Below, piece after piece: positions 56,416-64,000 of a stretch of 64,000 bases of DNA. The notes beneath the pieces are model-generated. The model saw only the letters and a program-made list of their open reading frames with translations, searched no databases and was not told the DNA's origin. Source of the DNA: Bacillota bacterium (lineage in GTDB: Bacteria > Bacillota > Clostridia > Lachnospirales > Lachnospiraceae); NCBI GenBank assembly GCA_023399055.1, contig JAEWQV010000027.1, forward strand, positions 124,001 to 188,000, written 5' to 3'. Position 1 is the first letter of the stretch, and each line of letters begins with the position of its first letter. The translations under genes and the position numbers were made by a program.

Positions 56416-59112
56416 TCAACTATGAATGTTTTTGAAACTAAACTTCTTTTGAGCCTCCACTATAATAATAGGAACAAAGGAAAGAAGTAAGGTAATTGCC
56501 CATTGTCTATTATTTAAAGGTACAACCTGGAATATGTTAGCTAATGGTGTAATCATAATTACTGAAATCTGAAGCAAGGCACAAATAATAAAAGAGTAAA
56601 CAAGTTTACGATTTGAAAATAGTCCAATTTGTGATATGGAATGTTCACTTCTCATATTAAAGGAATGGAAGAGTTGGGATAAACTTAGTACAGCAAATGC
56701 CATCGTTCTGCCAACCCATGGGGTAACTGAACCGTTTGCAATGCTGTCAGGCATATGCATGATGCTTTTAGCAGTTGGCAAATCATACATATGATAGCCA
56801 ATCATAAATGCCAGGAGTGCCAAGGTTCCAATCATAATACCTTCTAATATTATTTTTGCAGCAAGACCATCTGCAAACATGCCTTTACTAGCTGAAATCG
56901 GTTTCTTCTTCATGATGTCTTTATCTGTCGGCTCTACGCCTAGTGAAATAGCAGGTAGAGAATCTGTCACCAGATTTACCCAAAGCAACTGTACAGCAAC
57001 CAGTGGAGTAGGCAAACCTAAGAAAATGGCTACAAATATGGTAAGTATCTCACCAATATTACTGGAAAGAAGGAAATGTACCGCCTTTTTGATGTTGTCA
57101 TAAATACCCCGACCTTCTTTTACGGCAGATACAATTGTCGCGAAGTTATCATCAGTTAACACCATATCTGCGGCATTCTTAGCTACGTCAGTACCGGAAA
57201 TGCCCATAGCGCAACCAATATCAGCAGCATTCAGAGCAGGCGCATCATTCACTCCATCGCCAGTCATGGCAACCACGTTCCCACGACTTTGAAAGGCTTT
57301 GACAATACGCACCTTATGTTCTGGTGAAACTCTTGCGAAAACACGATAACGATCTATACTTTCTACTAAATCCTCATTGCTCATACGGTTTAGCATATCT
57401 CCAGTGATAGCTTCCTCGCCTTCGGAGAGAATACCAAGTTCTTTTGCAATTGCTTTCGCTGTAAGAACGTGGTCACCTGTAATCATAACAGGGCGAATTC
57501 CAGCCTGACGACAGAGTGCAACAGCATCCTTCACCTCAGGTCTAGGAGGATCAATCATACCAATTAAACCCACAAAAGTGAGGCCGGACTCCAGTTGATT
57601 AGCAGGTAACTTACTGCTTTGTGTAGGCAAATTCTTATATGCTACAGCGATTACTCTTAATGCTTTTCCAGTCATCTCGTTATTAAGATCGGTAATTCGG
57701 CTTCTTTCTCTATTTGTTAGAGGATATTGCTTTCCTTCATAATAATATTGAGTACAGAGAGGAAGTAGGAAATCAAAGGCACCTTTTGTGATGCTTCTAT
57801 AATTATGATCAAAAGAACCATGGACTGTTGTCATAAGCTTACGGGTGGAATCAAAAGGAATTTCATGTACTCTTTTATAAGTACGATCTAAATTTAGTTT
57901 ATTAGAACCAGTATGATAAGCTGCGAGTACAAGTGCCTTTTCCGTGGGTTCTCCGGTAATGTTCATGGCTTGCTTATCAAGTTCTAGAATTGCATCATTG
58001 CAAAGTGCAGCGTGTGATAAAAGGAAGGAGCCAAAGTCGCTTTTAAACTCCTCTTTTCCTTGAATAGAGCTAATTTGAGTTACCGTCATTACATTTTGTG
58101 TCAAGGTTCCGGTTTTATCTGAACAAATTACGGTAGCACTTCCTAGTGTTTCAACTGCTGGAAGTTTACGAATGACTGCATTTTTCTTAGCCATACGCAT
58201 AACACCTAAAGAGAGCATAATGGTTACAATGGCTGGCAGACCTTCTGGTATTGCGGCTACTGCAAGACTTACAGAAGTCATAAACATCTCAAAGATACCA
58301 ACGTTCTTTAATAAACCCATGACAAAAATAATTGCGCAGATAATAAGAGCAGCAATACCTAACACTTTACCTGTATCAGCTAAACGCTTTTGTAAAGGAG
58401 TCATAGGTGTTTCTTCATTTATAATTAGTGATGCAATATGACCTACCTGGGTATTCATACCAATGTCAGTGACAATTGCAATTCCTCTTCCATAGGAAAT
58501 ACTGCTGCCAGACATGACGAGATTAACTCGATCTCCAATTCCTGTATCAGGAACTAGGACTACTTCGGCTGATTTCTCTACAGGGTGAGACTCCCCGGTT
58601 AAGGAAGACTCCTCGACTTTCAAATTCATAGCATTAACTAACCTTGCATCAGCCGGAACATAGTTGCCGGTTTCCAGCAAAATGATATCTCCAGGTACTA
58701 AATCTTCCGCATTAATCTGGATTACTTTGCCGTCTCTTAGTACATGTGCGGTTTGAGCAGATAGTTTTTTCAAAGACTCTAATGCTTTTTCTGCCCTTGC
58801 TTCCTGAGCAAGACCTAAGGTAGCATTGACAGTAATGATGATTAGAATGATGATAGGATCAACGTAGTCAGGTTCACCTTCCATGTAAGAAACTAAAAAG
58901 GATAAGATAGCAGCAAAGATTAATATGATAATCATAAAATCAGCAAACTGGGCGAAAAACTTTAATATTAGCGGCTTTCCTTTTTTTGCTGTTAGCATGT
59001 TTTTCCCATAGATTAGTTGTCGATCTTTTGCTTCTTTGGTGGATAAGCCTTTGTCCCGTGAACCCTCCAGTTTTTTCAATGTTTCTTCAACGGATAAGCT
59101 GTGCCAATTCAT
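56416..59112 (-). CDS. P-type Ca2+-transporting ATPase (PMR1/SERCA-like)
   Basis: The 898-residue pump has an N-terminal actuator domain (ESSLTGESHPV), membrane helix 4 with the Ca2+ motif PEGLPA, the phosphorylated Asp332 in DKTGTLTQN, the hinge TGDGVNDAPAL, and 8-10 spans. It uses ATP to move Ca2+ (perhaps Mn2+) out of the cytoplasm. The ATG at 59112 is chosen behind GGGAGTGA; 24 bp of extra frame lies upstream. It stands alone, and the C-terminal helices match family II ATPases. Confidence 0.95.
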   Translation of the reverse strand: MNWHSLSVEETLKKLEGSRDKGLSTKEAKDRQLIYGKNMLTAKKGKPLILKFFAQFADFMIIILIFAAILSFLVSYMEGEPDYVDPIIILIIITVNATLGLAQEARAEKALESLKKLSAQTAHVLRDGKVIQINAEDLVPGDIILLETGNYVPADARLVNAMNLKVEESSLTGESHPVEKSAEVVLVPDTGIGDRVNLVMSGSSISYGRGIAIVTDIGMNTQVGHIASLIINEETPMTPLQKRLADTGKVLGIAALIICAIIFVMGLLKNVGIFEMFMTSVSLAVAAIPEGLPAIVTIMLSLGVMRMAKKNAVIRKLPAVETLGSATVICSDKTGTLTQNVMTVTQISSIQGKEEFKSDFGSFLLSHAALCNDAILELDKQAMNITGEPTEKALVLAAYHTGSNKLNLDRTYKRVHEIPFDSTRKLMTTVHGSFDHNYRSITKGAFDFLLPLCTQYYYEGKQYPLTNRERSRITDLNNEMTGKALRVIAVAYKNLPTQSSKLPANQLESGLTFVGLIGMIDPPRPEVKDAVALCRQAGIRPVMITGDHVLTAKAIAKELGILSEGEEAITGDMLNRMSNEDLVESIDRYRVFARVSPEHKVRIVKAFQSRGNVVAMTGDGVNDAPALNAADIGCAMGISGTDVAKNAADMVLTDDNFATIVSAVKEGRGIYDNIKKAVHFLLSSNIGEILTIFVAIFLGLPTPLVAVQLLWVNLVTDSLPAISLGVEPTDKDIMKKKPISASKGMFADGLAAKIILEGIMIGTLALLAFMIGYHMYDLPTAKSIMHMPDSIANGSVTPWVGRTMAFAVLSLSQLFHSFNMRSEHSISQIGLFSNRKLVYSFIICALLQISVIMITPLANIFQVVPLNNRQWAITLLLSFVPIIIVEAQKKFSFKNIHS

Positions 59113-59274
59113 TGCGGTCACTCCCAGTATGGTCAATCTTCTTTTAATTATATGAAAGAGACAGGGGAATATGATTAGGAATAGCTATATATAACATGAC
59201 AAGTAAGTGATTTGTTGGGAAGTAATATTAGTTAGTATTGAAACTAAATATAAGGATTCAAAAAAGAATTTTCA

Positions 59275-59302
59275 TTTACAAAACAAAAAAATAGAGTATA
59301 AT
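59275..59302 (+). promoter_or_regulatory. Promoter of the MATE transporter gene
   Basis: TTTACA (59275-59280) lies 16 bp from TATAAT (59297-59302), about 78 bp before the start codon. Confidence 0.7.
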
Positions 59303-59379
59303 ACATCAAGTAACGTTATTTACGTAATCAGGAATTGCTTATGAAATTAGCGATATAGACTCTGAATTTGAGGTGCAGA

Positions 59380-60735
59380 ATGGAAAAGTCAATAACAAGA
59401 GATATGACCAGCGGTTCGCCGGCTAAATTAATATTAAAATTTTCAGTACCAATGTTGATCGGTAATCTATTTCAACAGTTTTACTATTTGATAGATTCAA
59501 TTATTGTAGGTAAAGTTATTGGTAGTGAGGCACTTGCTGCTGTAGGAGCAACTGGCTCACTTGTATTTTTAATATTGGGACTTACCTTCGGTCTTTCAGC
59601 AGGTATTTCAATTGTAATTAGTCAGTATTTTGGTGCTCAGGATTATGAAAATGTTAGAAAAGGTTTTGCTACAGCAACCTACGTAGTTATTATAGTATCA
59701 ACAATTATGGGTATCATAGGTTTCGTTTCAAGCCGATGGTTACTAGAGCTTTTGAATACACCGGATACAATTATTAACCAAGCGGACCAGTTTATGAAAA
59801 TTACCTTTGCTGGTATACTTGGTGTTTCTTGTTATAATGGTATGGCAGCAATACTTCGAGCTCTGGGTGATTCCGTAACTCCTTTAAAATTTCTTGCTTT
59901 AGCATGTTTAATTAATATTGGACTTGATTTTCTATTCTTACTAGTATTCCATTGGGGTGTTGCAGGCGTGGCATTTGCAACTGTTTTAGCACAGATTATT
60001 TCTGCTATTTGCTGCGTGGCTTATGCATTAGCCAAAGTAAAAATACTTCGAATGCCATTAAAAGAGTTTAAACCAGATAAAGAAATATTAAAAAAGTGTT
60101 TAAAACTGGGATTACCGGTAGCACTTCAAAACTCTCTGGTATCAATATCAATGATGGCGCTTCAGGGAGTTATTAATAGCTATAATGATACTGTAATCGC
60201 TGCATATACAGTAGTAAATCGAATTGAGCAATTAGTGTTATTACCAGGTATGTCCCTAGGTGCAGCATTAGCTGCCTATGCAGGGCAAAACATAGGTGCA
60301 GGCAGGGTAGATAGAGCTAGACAAGGGTATAAATCTGCTGCTCGTATCATAATCATATTCAGTCTATGTATGCTCCCGGTTATGTATTTTGGTGGAGAAT
60401 ATATTATTCGACTCTTTACGAAAAAAGAAGACTTTGAAGTAGTAGTTATTGGTATGCATGCAGTAAGAATTACTTGTTTCTTTTATTCTGCAGTGGGTAT
60501 GATATTTGTCTCAAGAAATTTCTTAAGTGGAACAGGAGATATTGCTATTCCTATGGTTATGGGTATTACCGAAGTTATTTGCAGAGTTGTACTAGCAAAT
60601 GTATTAACTATATTCTTTGGATATTATGGTATTTGGTGGGCAACTGGTATTAACTGGGTGATTACTGCAATCGTCGGAATAGCCAGAGAAGCTTCTGGTA
60701 AGTGGCAGCAAAAATCACTTATTCAGAGAGCATAG
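59380..60735 (+). CDS. MATE family efflux transporter
   Basis: The 451-residue membrane protein has 12 predicted spans and MATE hallmarks: SPAKLILKFSVPMLIGNLFQQFYYLIDSI at the start, and a repeated pattern in the second half (LKLGLPVALQNSLVSISMM). MATE proteins export cationic drugs or other metabolites using Na+ or H+ gradients. The ATG at 59380 follows GAGGTG; a TTG 12 bp upstream overlaps that site. Its stop region overlaps the tail of the convergent DedA gene by 17 bp. Confidence 0.95.
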   Translation: MEKSITRDMTSGSPAKLILKFSVPMLIGNLFQQFYYLIDSIIVGKVIGSEALAAVGATGSLVFLILGLTFGLSAGISIVISQYFGAQDYENVRKGFATATYVVIIVSTIMGIIGFVSSRWLLELLNTPDTIINQADQFMKITFAGILGVSCYNGMAAILRALGDSVTPLKFLALACLINIGLDFLFLLVFHWGVAGVAFATVLAQIISAICCVAYALAKVKILRMPLKEFKPDKEILKKCLKLGLPVALQNSLVSISMMALQGVINSYNDTVIAAYTVVNRIEQLVLLPGMSLGAALAAYAGQNIGAGRVDRARQGYKSAARIIIIFSLCMLPVMYFGGEYIIRLFTKKEDFEVVVIGMHAVRITCFFYSAVGMIFVSRNFLSGTGDIAIPMVMGITEVICRVVLANVLTIFFGYYGIWWATGINWVITAIVGIAREASGKWQQKSLIQRA

Positions 60736-61357
60736 CCTCTTTAATAGCTGACTTTATTTTTTTTCTTTTTTTAATCTTCTTATATATAATGTGAGTGATA
60801 AGAGTAGTTAGGCAGACAATTGAAACAGGTATTAAATTGTGTTTGTACCTTTCGTAGTACACAGCAACATTGTTATAGTTCTCTCTAAGCATATAACCAA
60901 GACCAATTAATAAAGTATTCCATACTGTAATGCCGATTGCAGAAGCGCCAAAGTAAGTCATAGGATTAAGCTTTGAAGCTCCTGCAATCAATGCAATATA
61001 GGTACGAATCAAGGGGATAACCCTTCCAATACAGACAGCTGCAGAACCATGGTTTAGAAAAGTTCGATTAGCAGCATCAATGCCTTTCTTCATTTTCGGA
61101 AATTTCTTTCCAATGGCATTTAGAATGGTGCCACCTCCAAACCAACCAATTGTAAAGCAAAACCCAGTCCCAATTAAACCAGCAACTATACTTAGAGGAA
61201 GTATTACAAAGAAATTGGTATGATTTGCAGAGGCAACTGCACCGCAAAAGGGAAGAACGATTTCGCTGGATACTGGAAAACAGGCATATTCCAGCATTAT
61301 TATAATAAACATGGCGATTAAACCGTAATCAGAAATAAGATTTGTTAATGTATTCAT
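60719..61357 (-). CDS. DedA family membrane protein
   Basis: The 212-residue protein has 4-5 spans and the DedA (SNARE-associated) pattern: EYACFPVSSEIVLPFCGA, GFCFTIGWFGG and AVCIGRVIPLIRTYIALIAGASKLN. DedA proteins are implicated in membrane lipid transport (undecaprenyl phosphate or phosphatidylethanolamine flipping) and membrane homeostasis. A Lys-rich C-terminal tail is present. The PgsA-like synthase gene is divergent from it, with a 268-bp gap of AT-rich sequence holding nothing further I can support. Confidence 0.92.
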   Translation of the reverse strand: MNTLTNLISDYGLIAMFIIIMLEYACFPVSSEIVLPFCGAVASANHTNFFVILPLSIVAGLIGTGFCFTIGWFGGGTILNAIGKKFPKMKKGIDAANRTFLNHGSAAVCIGRVIPLIRTYIALIAGASKLNPMTYFGASAIGITVWNTLLIGLGYMLRENYNNVAVYYERYKHNLIPVSIVCLTTLITHIIYKKIKKRKKIKSAIKEAMLSE

Positions 61358-61625
61358 CAGAACCTCGAACAGCTTTAATATAAATAATTATATTCCAGTT
61401 GTTCTTTTTTCATACTTGAGTAAAAATTGTAACAGTTCAACCAAAAGCTTTCGCCTTTATTTTTTATAACAGTTTAGCCATAAGCTCAATTTCGATTTGC
61501 CTCAAATTATATTAATTCAATACAATTTAATAATTCCATCTATCATATTGGAAATAATTATGTTAATATTGAAATGCTAATACCCATATTTACAAACTAA
61601 TAATGAAAATAGGGGAGGTTAACTT

Positions 61626-62210
61626 ATGAAAGTCATTACTAAATTTTCAAAAAGTGATTTATGGCGTATTCCTAATTTGCTTTGCTATATTCGCTTTTTA
61701 TTAATACCAGTATTTGTAGTACTCTATATGAAGGCAAATCAACCAAAAGAGTATTTACAAGCTGCTGGAATTGTGTTCTTATCAGGTCTCACGGATTTTT
61801 TAGACGGGTTTATTGCACGGCGCTTTGATATGATAACAGAGCTGGGCAAATTAATCGATCCTCTTGCAGATAAGCTAACACAGGCAGCTTTGATTTTTGT
61901 TCTTGTTATAAAAATTGAATGGATGTTTCTGCTATTAATTCTTTTTGTAATTATGCAATTATTTATGTTGGTGGCAGGAATTGTAATGTTAAAGAAGGGC
62001 ACAAAATTAAATGGAGCCAAATGGTTTGGTAAGGTATCAACAATGGTATTCTATGCGGTTATGTTATTCTTAGTTGCAATACCAACCTTAGCACAGGATA
62101 TTAAAAATATTTTGATGCTAGTATGCGGAGGATTTTTGTTACTCTCATTTCTAATGTATATAAACGAATATAGAATGCTCTATCATACAGTAAAAAAGCC
62201 TGTCGTTTAA
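61626..62210 (+). CDS. pgsA: CDP-alcohol phosphatidyltransferase (PgsA-like)
   Basis: The 194-residue membrane enzyme has the CDP-alcohol signature LSGLTDFLDGFIARRFDMITELGKLIDPLADK (about residues 53-84), with the conserved D-G-x-x-A-R and D-x-x-x-D residues. PgsA makes phosphatidylglycerol phosphate from CDP-diacylglycerol and glycerol-3-phosphate; other CDP-alcohol products are possible. GGGGAGG precedes the ATG. Its terminator overlaps its stop. Confidence 0.88.
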   Translation: MKVITKFSKSDLWRIPNLLCYIRFLLIPVFVVLYMKANQPKEYLQAAGIVFLSGLTDFLDGFIARRFDMITELGKLIDPLADKLTQAALIFVLVIKIEWMFLLLILFVIMQLFMLVAGIVMLKKGTKLNGAKWFGKVSTMVFYAVMLFLVAIPTLAQDIKNILMLVCGGFLLLSFLMYINEYRMLYHTVKKPVV

Positions 62211-62220
62211 CGACAGGCTT
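62196..62220 (+). terminator. Bidirectional terminator at the pgsA/lacI-type border
   Basis: AAGCCTGTCGTT (62196-62207) pairs with AACGACAGGCTT (62209-62220), with an A-run before and T residues after. It overlaps the stop codon of the plus-strand gene. Confidence 0.85.
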
Positions 62221-62234
62221 TAACTATTATCATT

Positions 62235-63233
62235 CTATCTTTTTTTACAAGGTCCAGTACTTGCTCTTTGTATAAATTTTGCACGAAGCAATAGTTTGCT
62301 AATGGTTATATTATGAATTAATCCATCTAATAAAAGAAAAGCACTTTTCCCTAAATCAGTACGGTCCTGCCGGATGGTTGTAAGGGAAGGAGATAACTGT
62401 GAGGCTATCGGTAAATCATCAAAACCTATCACACTAACATCCTCAGGAACCTTAAGTCCTAATTTTTGAAGCTCTATACATACCCCTGTTGCAATCAAAT
62501 CGCTGGCACACATAATAGCGGTAGCTCCATTATTTATAAAGCCCGGTACGTGGTACTTTGCACAATCAGGAACATAGTATCCGTATTCCATTAATTCGTC
62601 CTTCGCTTCTATGCCATGCTTTGCCAAGCTTGTTACAAAGGACTGCTGGCGTTGTTCAGAAACCATGGAATTTTTAGAACCATTAAGGAAGGCAATTTTT
62701 GTATGTCCAAGTGAATGAAGGTGTGAAACAGCTAGATCAATTCCTTCGAAGCTGTCCGTTCCTACATAACCAACATGATTGTTACCTTCTATATAATTAT
62801 CAAGTAGGACAGTTGGAACAGTAGTTTTACTAAGTTGCTGGACCCAATCATCGTGAAGTGCAAAACCAAGTAGAAAGGCTCCGCTATATCCATTTTTCAA
62901 CATGTAGGTATCGAATTTTTCTGCAGTTTGCATATTAAGGTTTGTTGGGACTACGGATACGTCCCAGTGCCTTCTGGCAGCGGATAATTTGAAGCCTACA
63001 ATAATTTCATAACCAAACTGTTCAATATTTTCGTAATCCATATTCTCAATAAAAATACAGACCTTTCTAGTTCCGGTCGATTTCATTTTCTTAGAAGCAT
63101 ACCCCATCTCAACAGCAGTATCTAAAACAAGCTGTCTCATATCCGCGCTGATATCGCTAGCACCGTTTAGCCCCTTAGACACAGTGCTTACTGCTATTCC
63201 TAGCCTATTCGCAATATCTTTAATTGTAGCCAT
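62235..63233 (-). CDS. LacI-family transcriptional regulator
   Basis: The 332-residue repressor starts MATIKDIANRLGIAVSTVSKGLNG (LacI helix-turn-helix and hinge) and continues with a sugar-binding core (GYVGTDSFEGIDLAVSHLHSLGH, VSVIGFDDLPIASQLSPSLTTI). GGGGAGGAG precedes the ATG. It is divergent from malQ across a 571-bp gap, so maltodextrin metabolism is the likely target, though the effector cannot be read. It should bind CG-centred palindromes in that gap. Confidence 0.95.
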   Translation of the reverse strand: MATIKDIANRLGIAVSTVSKGLNGASDISADMRQLVLDTAVEMGYASKKMKSTGTRKVCIFIENMDYENIEQFGYEIIVGFKLSAARRHWDVSVVPTNLNMQTAEKFDTYMLKNGYSGAFLLGFALHDDWVQQLSKTTVPTVLLDNYIEGNNHVGYVGTDSFEGIDLAVSHLHSLGHTKIAFLNGSKNSMVSEQRQQSFVTSLAKHGIEAKDELMEYGYYVPDCAKYHVPGFINNGATAIMCASDLIATGVCIELQKLGLKVPEDVSVIGFDDLPIASQLSPSLTTIRQDRTDLGKSAFLLLDGLIHNITISKLLLRAKFIQRASTGPCKKR

Positions 63234-63413
63234 GTTTCTCCTCCCCAGCTAATTCATTTGTTAAATTATTCTCAGTATAAACCCAAGCTTATGCAAATAC
63301 AACATAAGTTTAAGTTTTTGACTTTTGTTACAGAATTACATAGAAGATTTTATGCATATTTATATTATTTTGTCAAATGACATAAAGTGAATTTTTTTAA
63401 ATCAATTAAAATA

Positions 63414-63655
63414 ATTCGAATTCACTTAAAAATTTTCGAAAAATATTTAGTAAACCCACTAAAATCAAGCTTTTTTGCAAATTGTTTTAACTTAAATTAA
63501 TTTAATTTCTTTGTCGTATATTGCGATAGTAGTTAAAATTGACAAATAAAGCAAAGAATAAAGCAAAGCAGCTAGATATAATTACTATAAAAGCTAAAAT
63601 ATATGTTGACAAAGTAGGGTGATAATGGTATTCTTAGTATACAATTTCGAAAATT
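63414..63655. promoter_or_regulatory. CG-centred palindromes in the LacI/malQ gap (candidate operators)
   Basis: ATTCGAAT (63414-63421), TTTTCGAAAA (63433-63442) and AATTTCGAAAATT (63643-63655) are three palindromes centred on CG, the usual operator form for LacI-family proteins. The last one overlaps the expected start of transcription from the promoter at 63606-63634. The remaining part of the 571-bp gap is AT-rich and holds no gene I can support. Confidence 0.4.
63606..63634 (+). promoter_or_regulatory. Candidate promoter of malQ
   Basis: A perfect TTGACA (63606-63611) lies 17 bp from TATTCT (63629-63634). Confidence 0.5.
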
Positions 63656-63804
63656 ACCGAAAAACATAAAATTTACACAAGGAATGCAGAATACATAAAC
63701 ATGCGTAAGAATGAAGAACATAGTAATATGCAGTGCAATTTTTGTTGGTAATTTGATATTTATTTTGATTTGCATATTGATTATGTTATGGAGTGGTTAA
63801 GTGA

Positions 63805-64000
63805 ATGAGTGAAGTTAAACAAGAGTTAGAACGTGGTGCTGGGCTATTAATGCCAATCAGTGCATTACCATCAAATTATGGAATTGGTACCTTGGGAGAG
63901 GAAAGTTATCGATTTGCTGATTTTCTAAAGCGTATTGGTATTAAATATTGGCAGGTACTACCGATTGGACCTACAAGTTTTGGTGATAGTCCTTATCAAT
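63805..64000 (+). CDS. malQ: 4-alpha-glucanotransferase (amylomaltase), N-terminal part
   Basis: The gene runs off the window end; 65 residues are visible, reading MSEVKQELERGAGLLMPISALPSNYGIGTLG..., with the GH77 hallmarks GAGLLMPISALPS, YGIGTLGEESY and WQVLPIGPTSFGDSPYQ. MalQ transfers glucan chains between maltodextrins in the cytoplasm. The ATG at 63805 is preceded by TGGAGTGG (63789-63796). Transcription from 63606 and LacI-type control are likely. Confidence 0.93.
   Translation, partial: MSEVKQELERGAGLLMPISALPSNYGIGTLGEESYRFADFLKRIGIKYWQVLPIGPTSFGDSPYQ

Overview
The window is AT-rich DNA from a low-GC, Gram-positive anaerobe of the Clostridia. Ribosome binding sites are strong (GGAGG type), TTG and GTG starts are frequent, there are compact terminator hairpins, and no outer-membrane genes are seen. 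The gene repertoire (a bacterial microcompartment, a Tad-like surface apparatus, many sugar regulators) suggests the Lachnospiraceae, with something close to Lachnoclostridium phytofermentans as the best guess. That assignment rests on gene content and general resemblance only.

Region A (1-19722) looks like one metabolic island. It holds the end of dhaK and a divergent dhaL, a ribose-type ABC importer (lipoprotein, double ATPase, permease), a methylthioribose-kinase-like enzyme, an MtnA-like aldose-1-phosphate isomerase, and a convergently placed DeoR repressor. A microcompartment operon with a near-consensus promoter (8916-8944) follows: class II aldolase, CoA-acylating aldehyde dehydrogenase, four single-domain shell proteins, PduL and one EutN/CcmL vertex protein. 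A third group follows a terminator: a solute-binding-like protein with no signal peptide, a CoA-disulfide-reductase-like flavoprotein, two CoA-transferase-like subunits and an iron alcohol dehydrogenase. No diol dehydratase, ethanolamine lyase or glycyl radical enzyme is present. The simplest reading is that a 5-deoxy- or 5-methylthio-pentose is imported, phosphorylated, isomerised to the 1-phospho-ketose and split by an encapsulated aldolase into DHAP plus acetaldehyde (or methylthioacetaldehyde). The aldehyde would be processed inside the shell to acyl-CoA and acyl phosphate, or reduced to an alcohol. This is the strongest candidate here for a little-described system.

Region B (19723-20464) is non-coding: a long terminator hairpin, an abrupt 5' fragment of a group II intron directly behind it, and an AT-rich leader. 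Region C (20465-41506) is a tightly packed locus for a Tad/type IVc-like surface apparatus. It has two ParA/CpaE-like proteins with lysine-less P-loops, a SAF-domain CpaB-like protein, a CpaF ATPase, a single large TadB/TadC-like membrane protein, four small single-span pilin-like proteins and an M50-like membrane metalloprotease. Two large surface proteins follow that alternate Ig-like domains with Cys-rich zinc-ribbon modules, then a further anchored protein, an SLH-like protein and a 1284-residue secreted protein. No prepilin peptidase is visible.

Region D (41507-64000) is ordinary chromosome: two glutathione-peroxidase-type thiol peroxidases, a CorC/CNNM protein, a zinc-dependent phospholipase-like protein, an internally duplicated protein of unknown function, an esterase, a flavin reductase, a LysM-GH18 spore-type hydrolase, signal peptidase I, argH, an M32 carboxypeptidase, enolase, an MBL hydrolase, a P-type Ca2+ ATPase, a MATE transporter, a DedA protein, a PgsA-like synthase, a LacI regulator and the start of malQ. 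It also contains two unexplained palindrome-rich intergenic elements (42352-42442 and 55105-55219). No tRNA, rRNA, CRISPR array or complete insertion sequence was seen.
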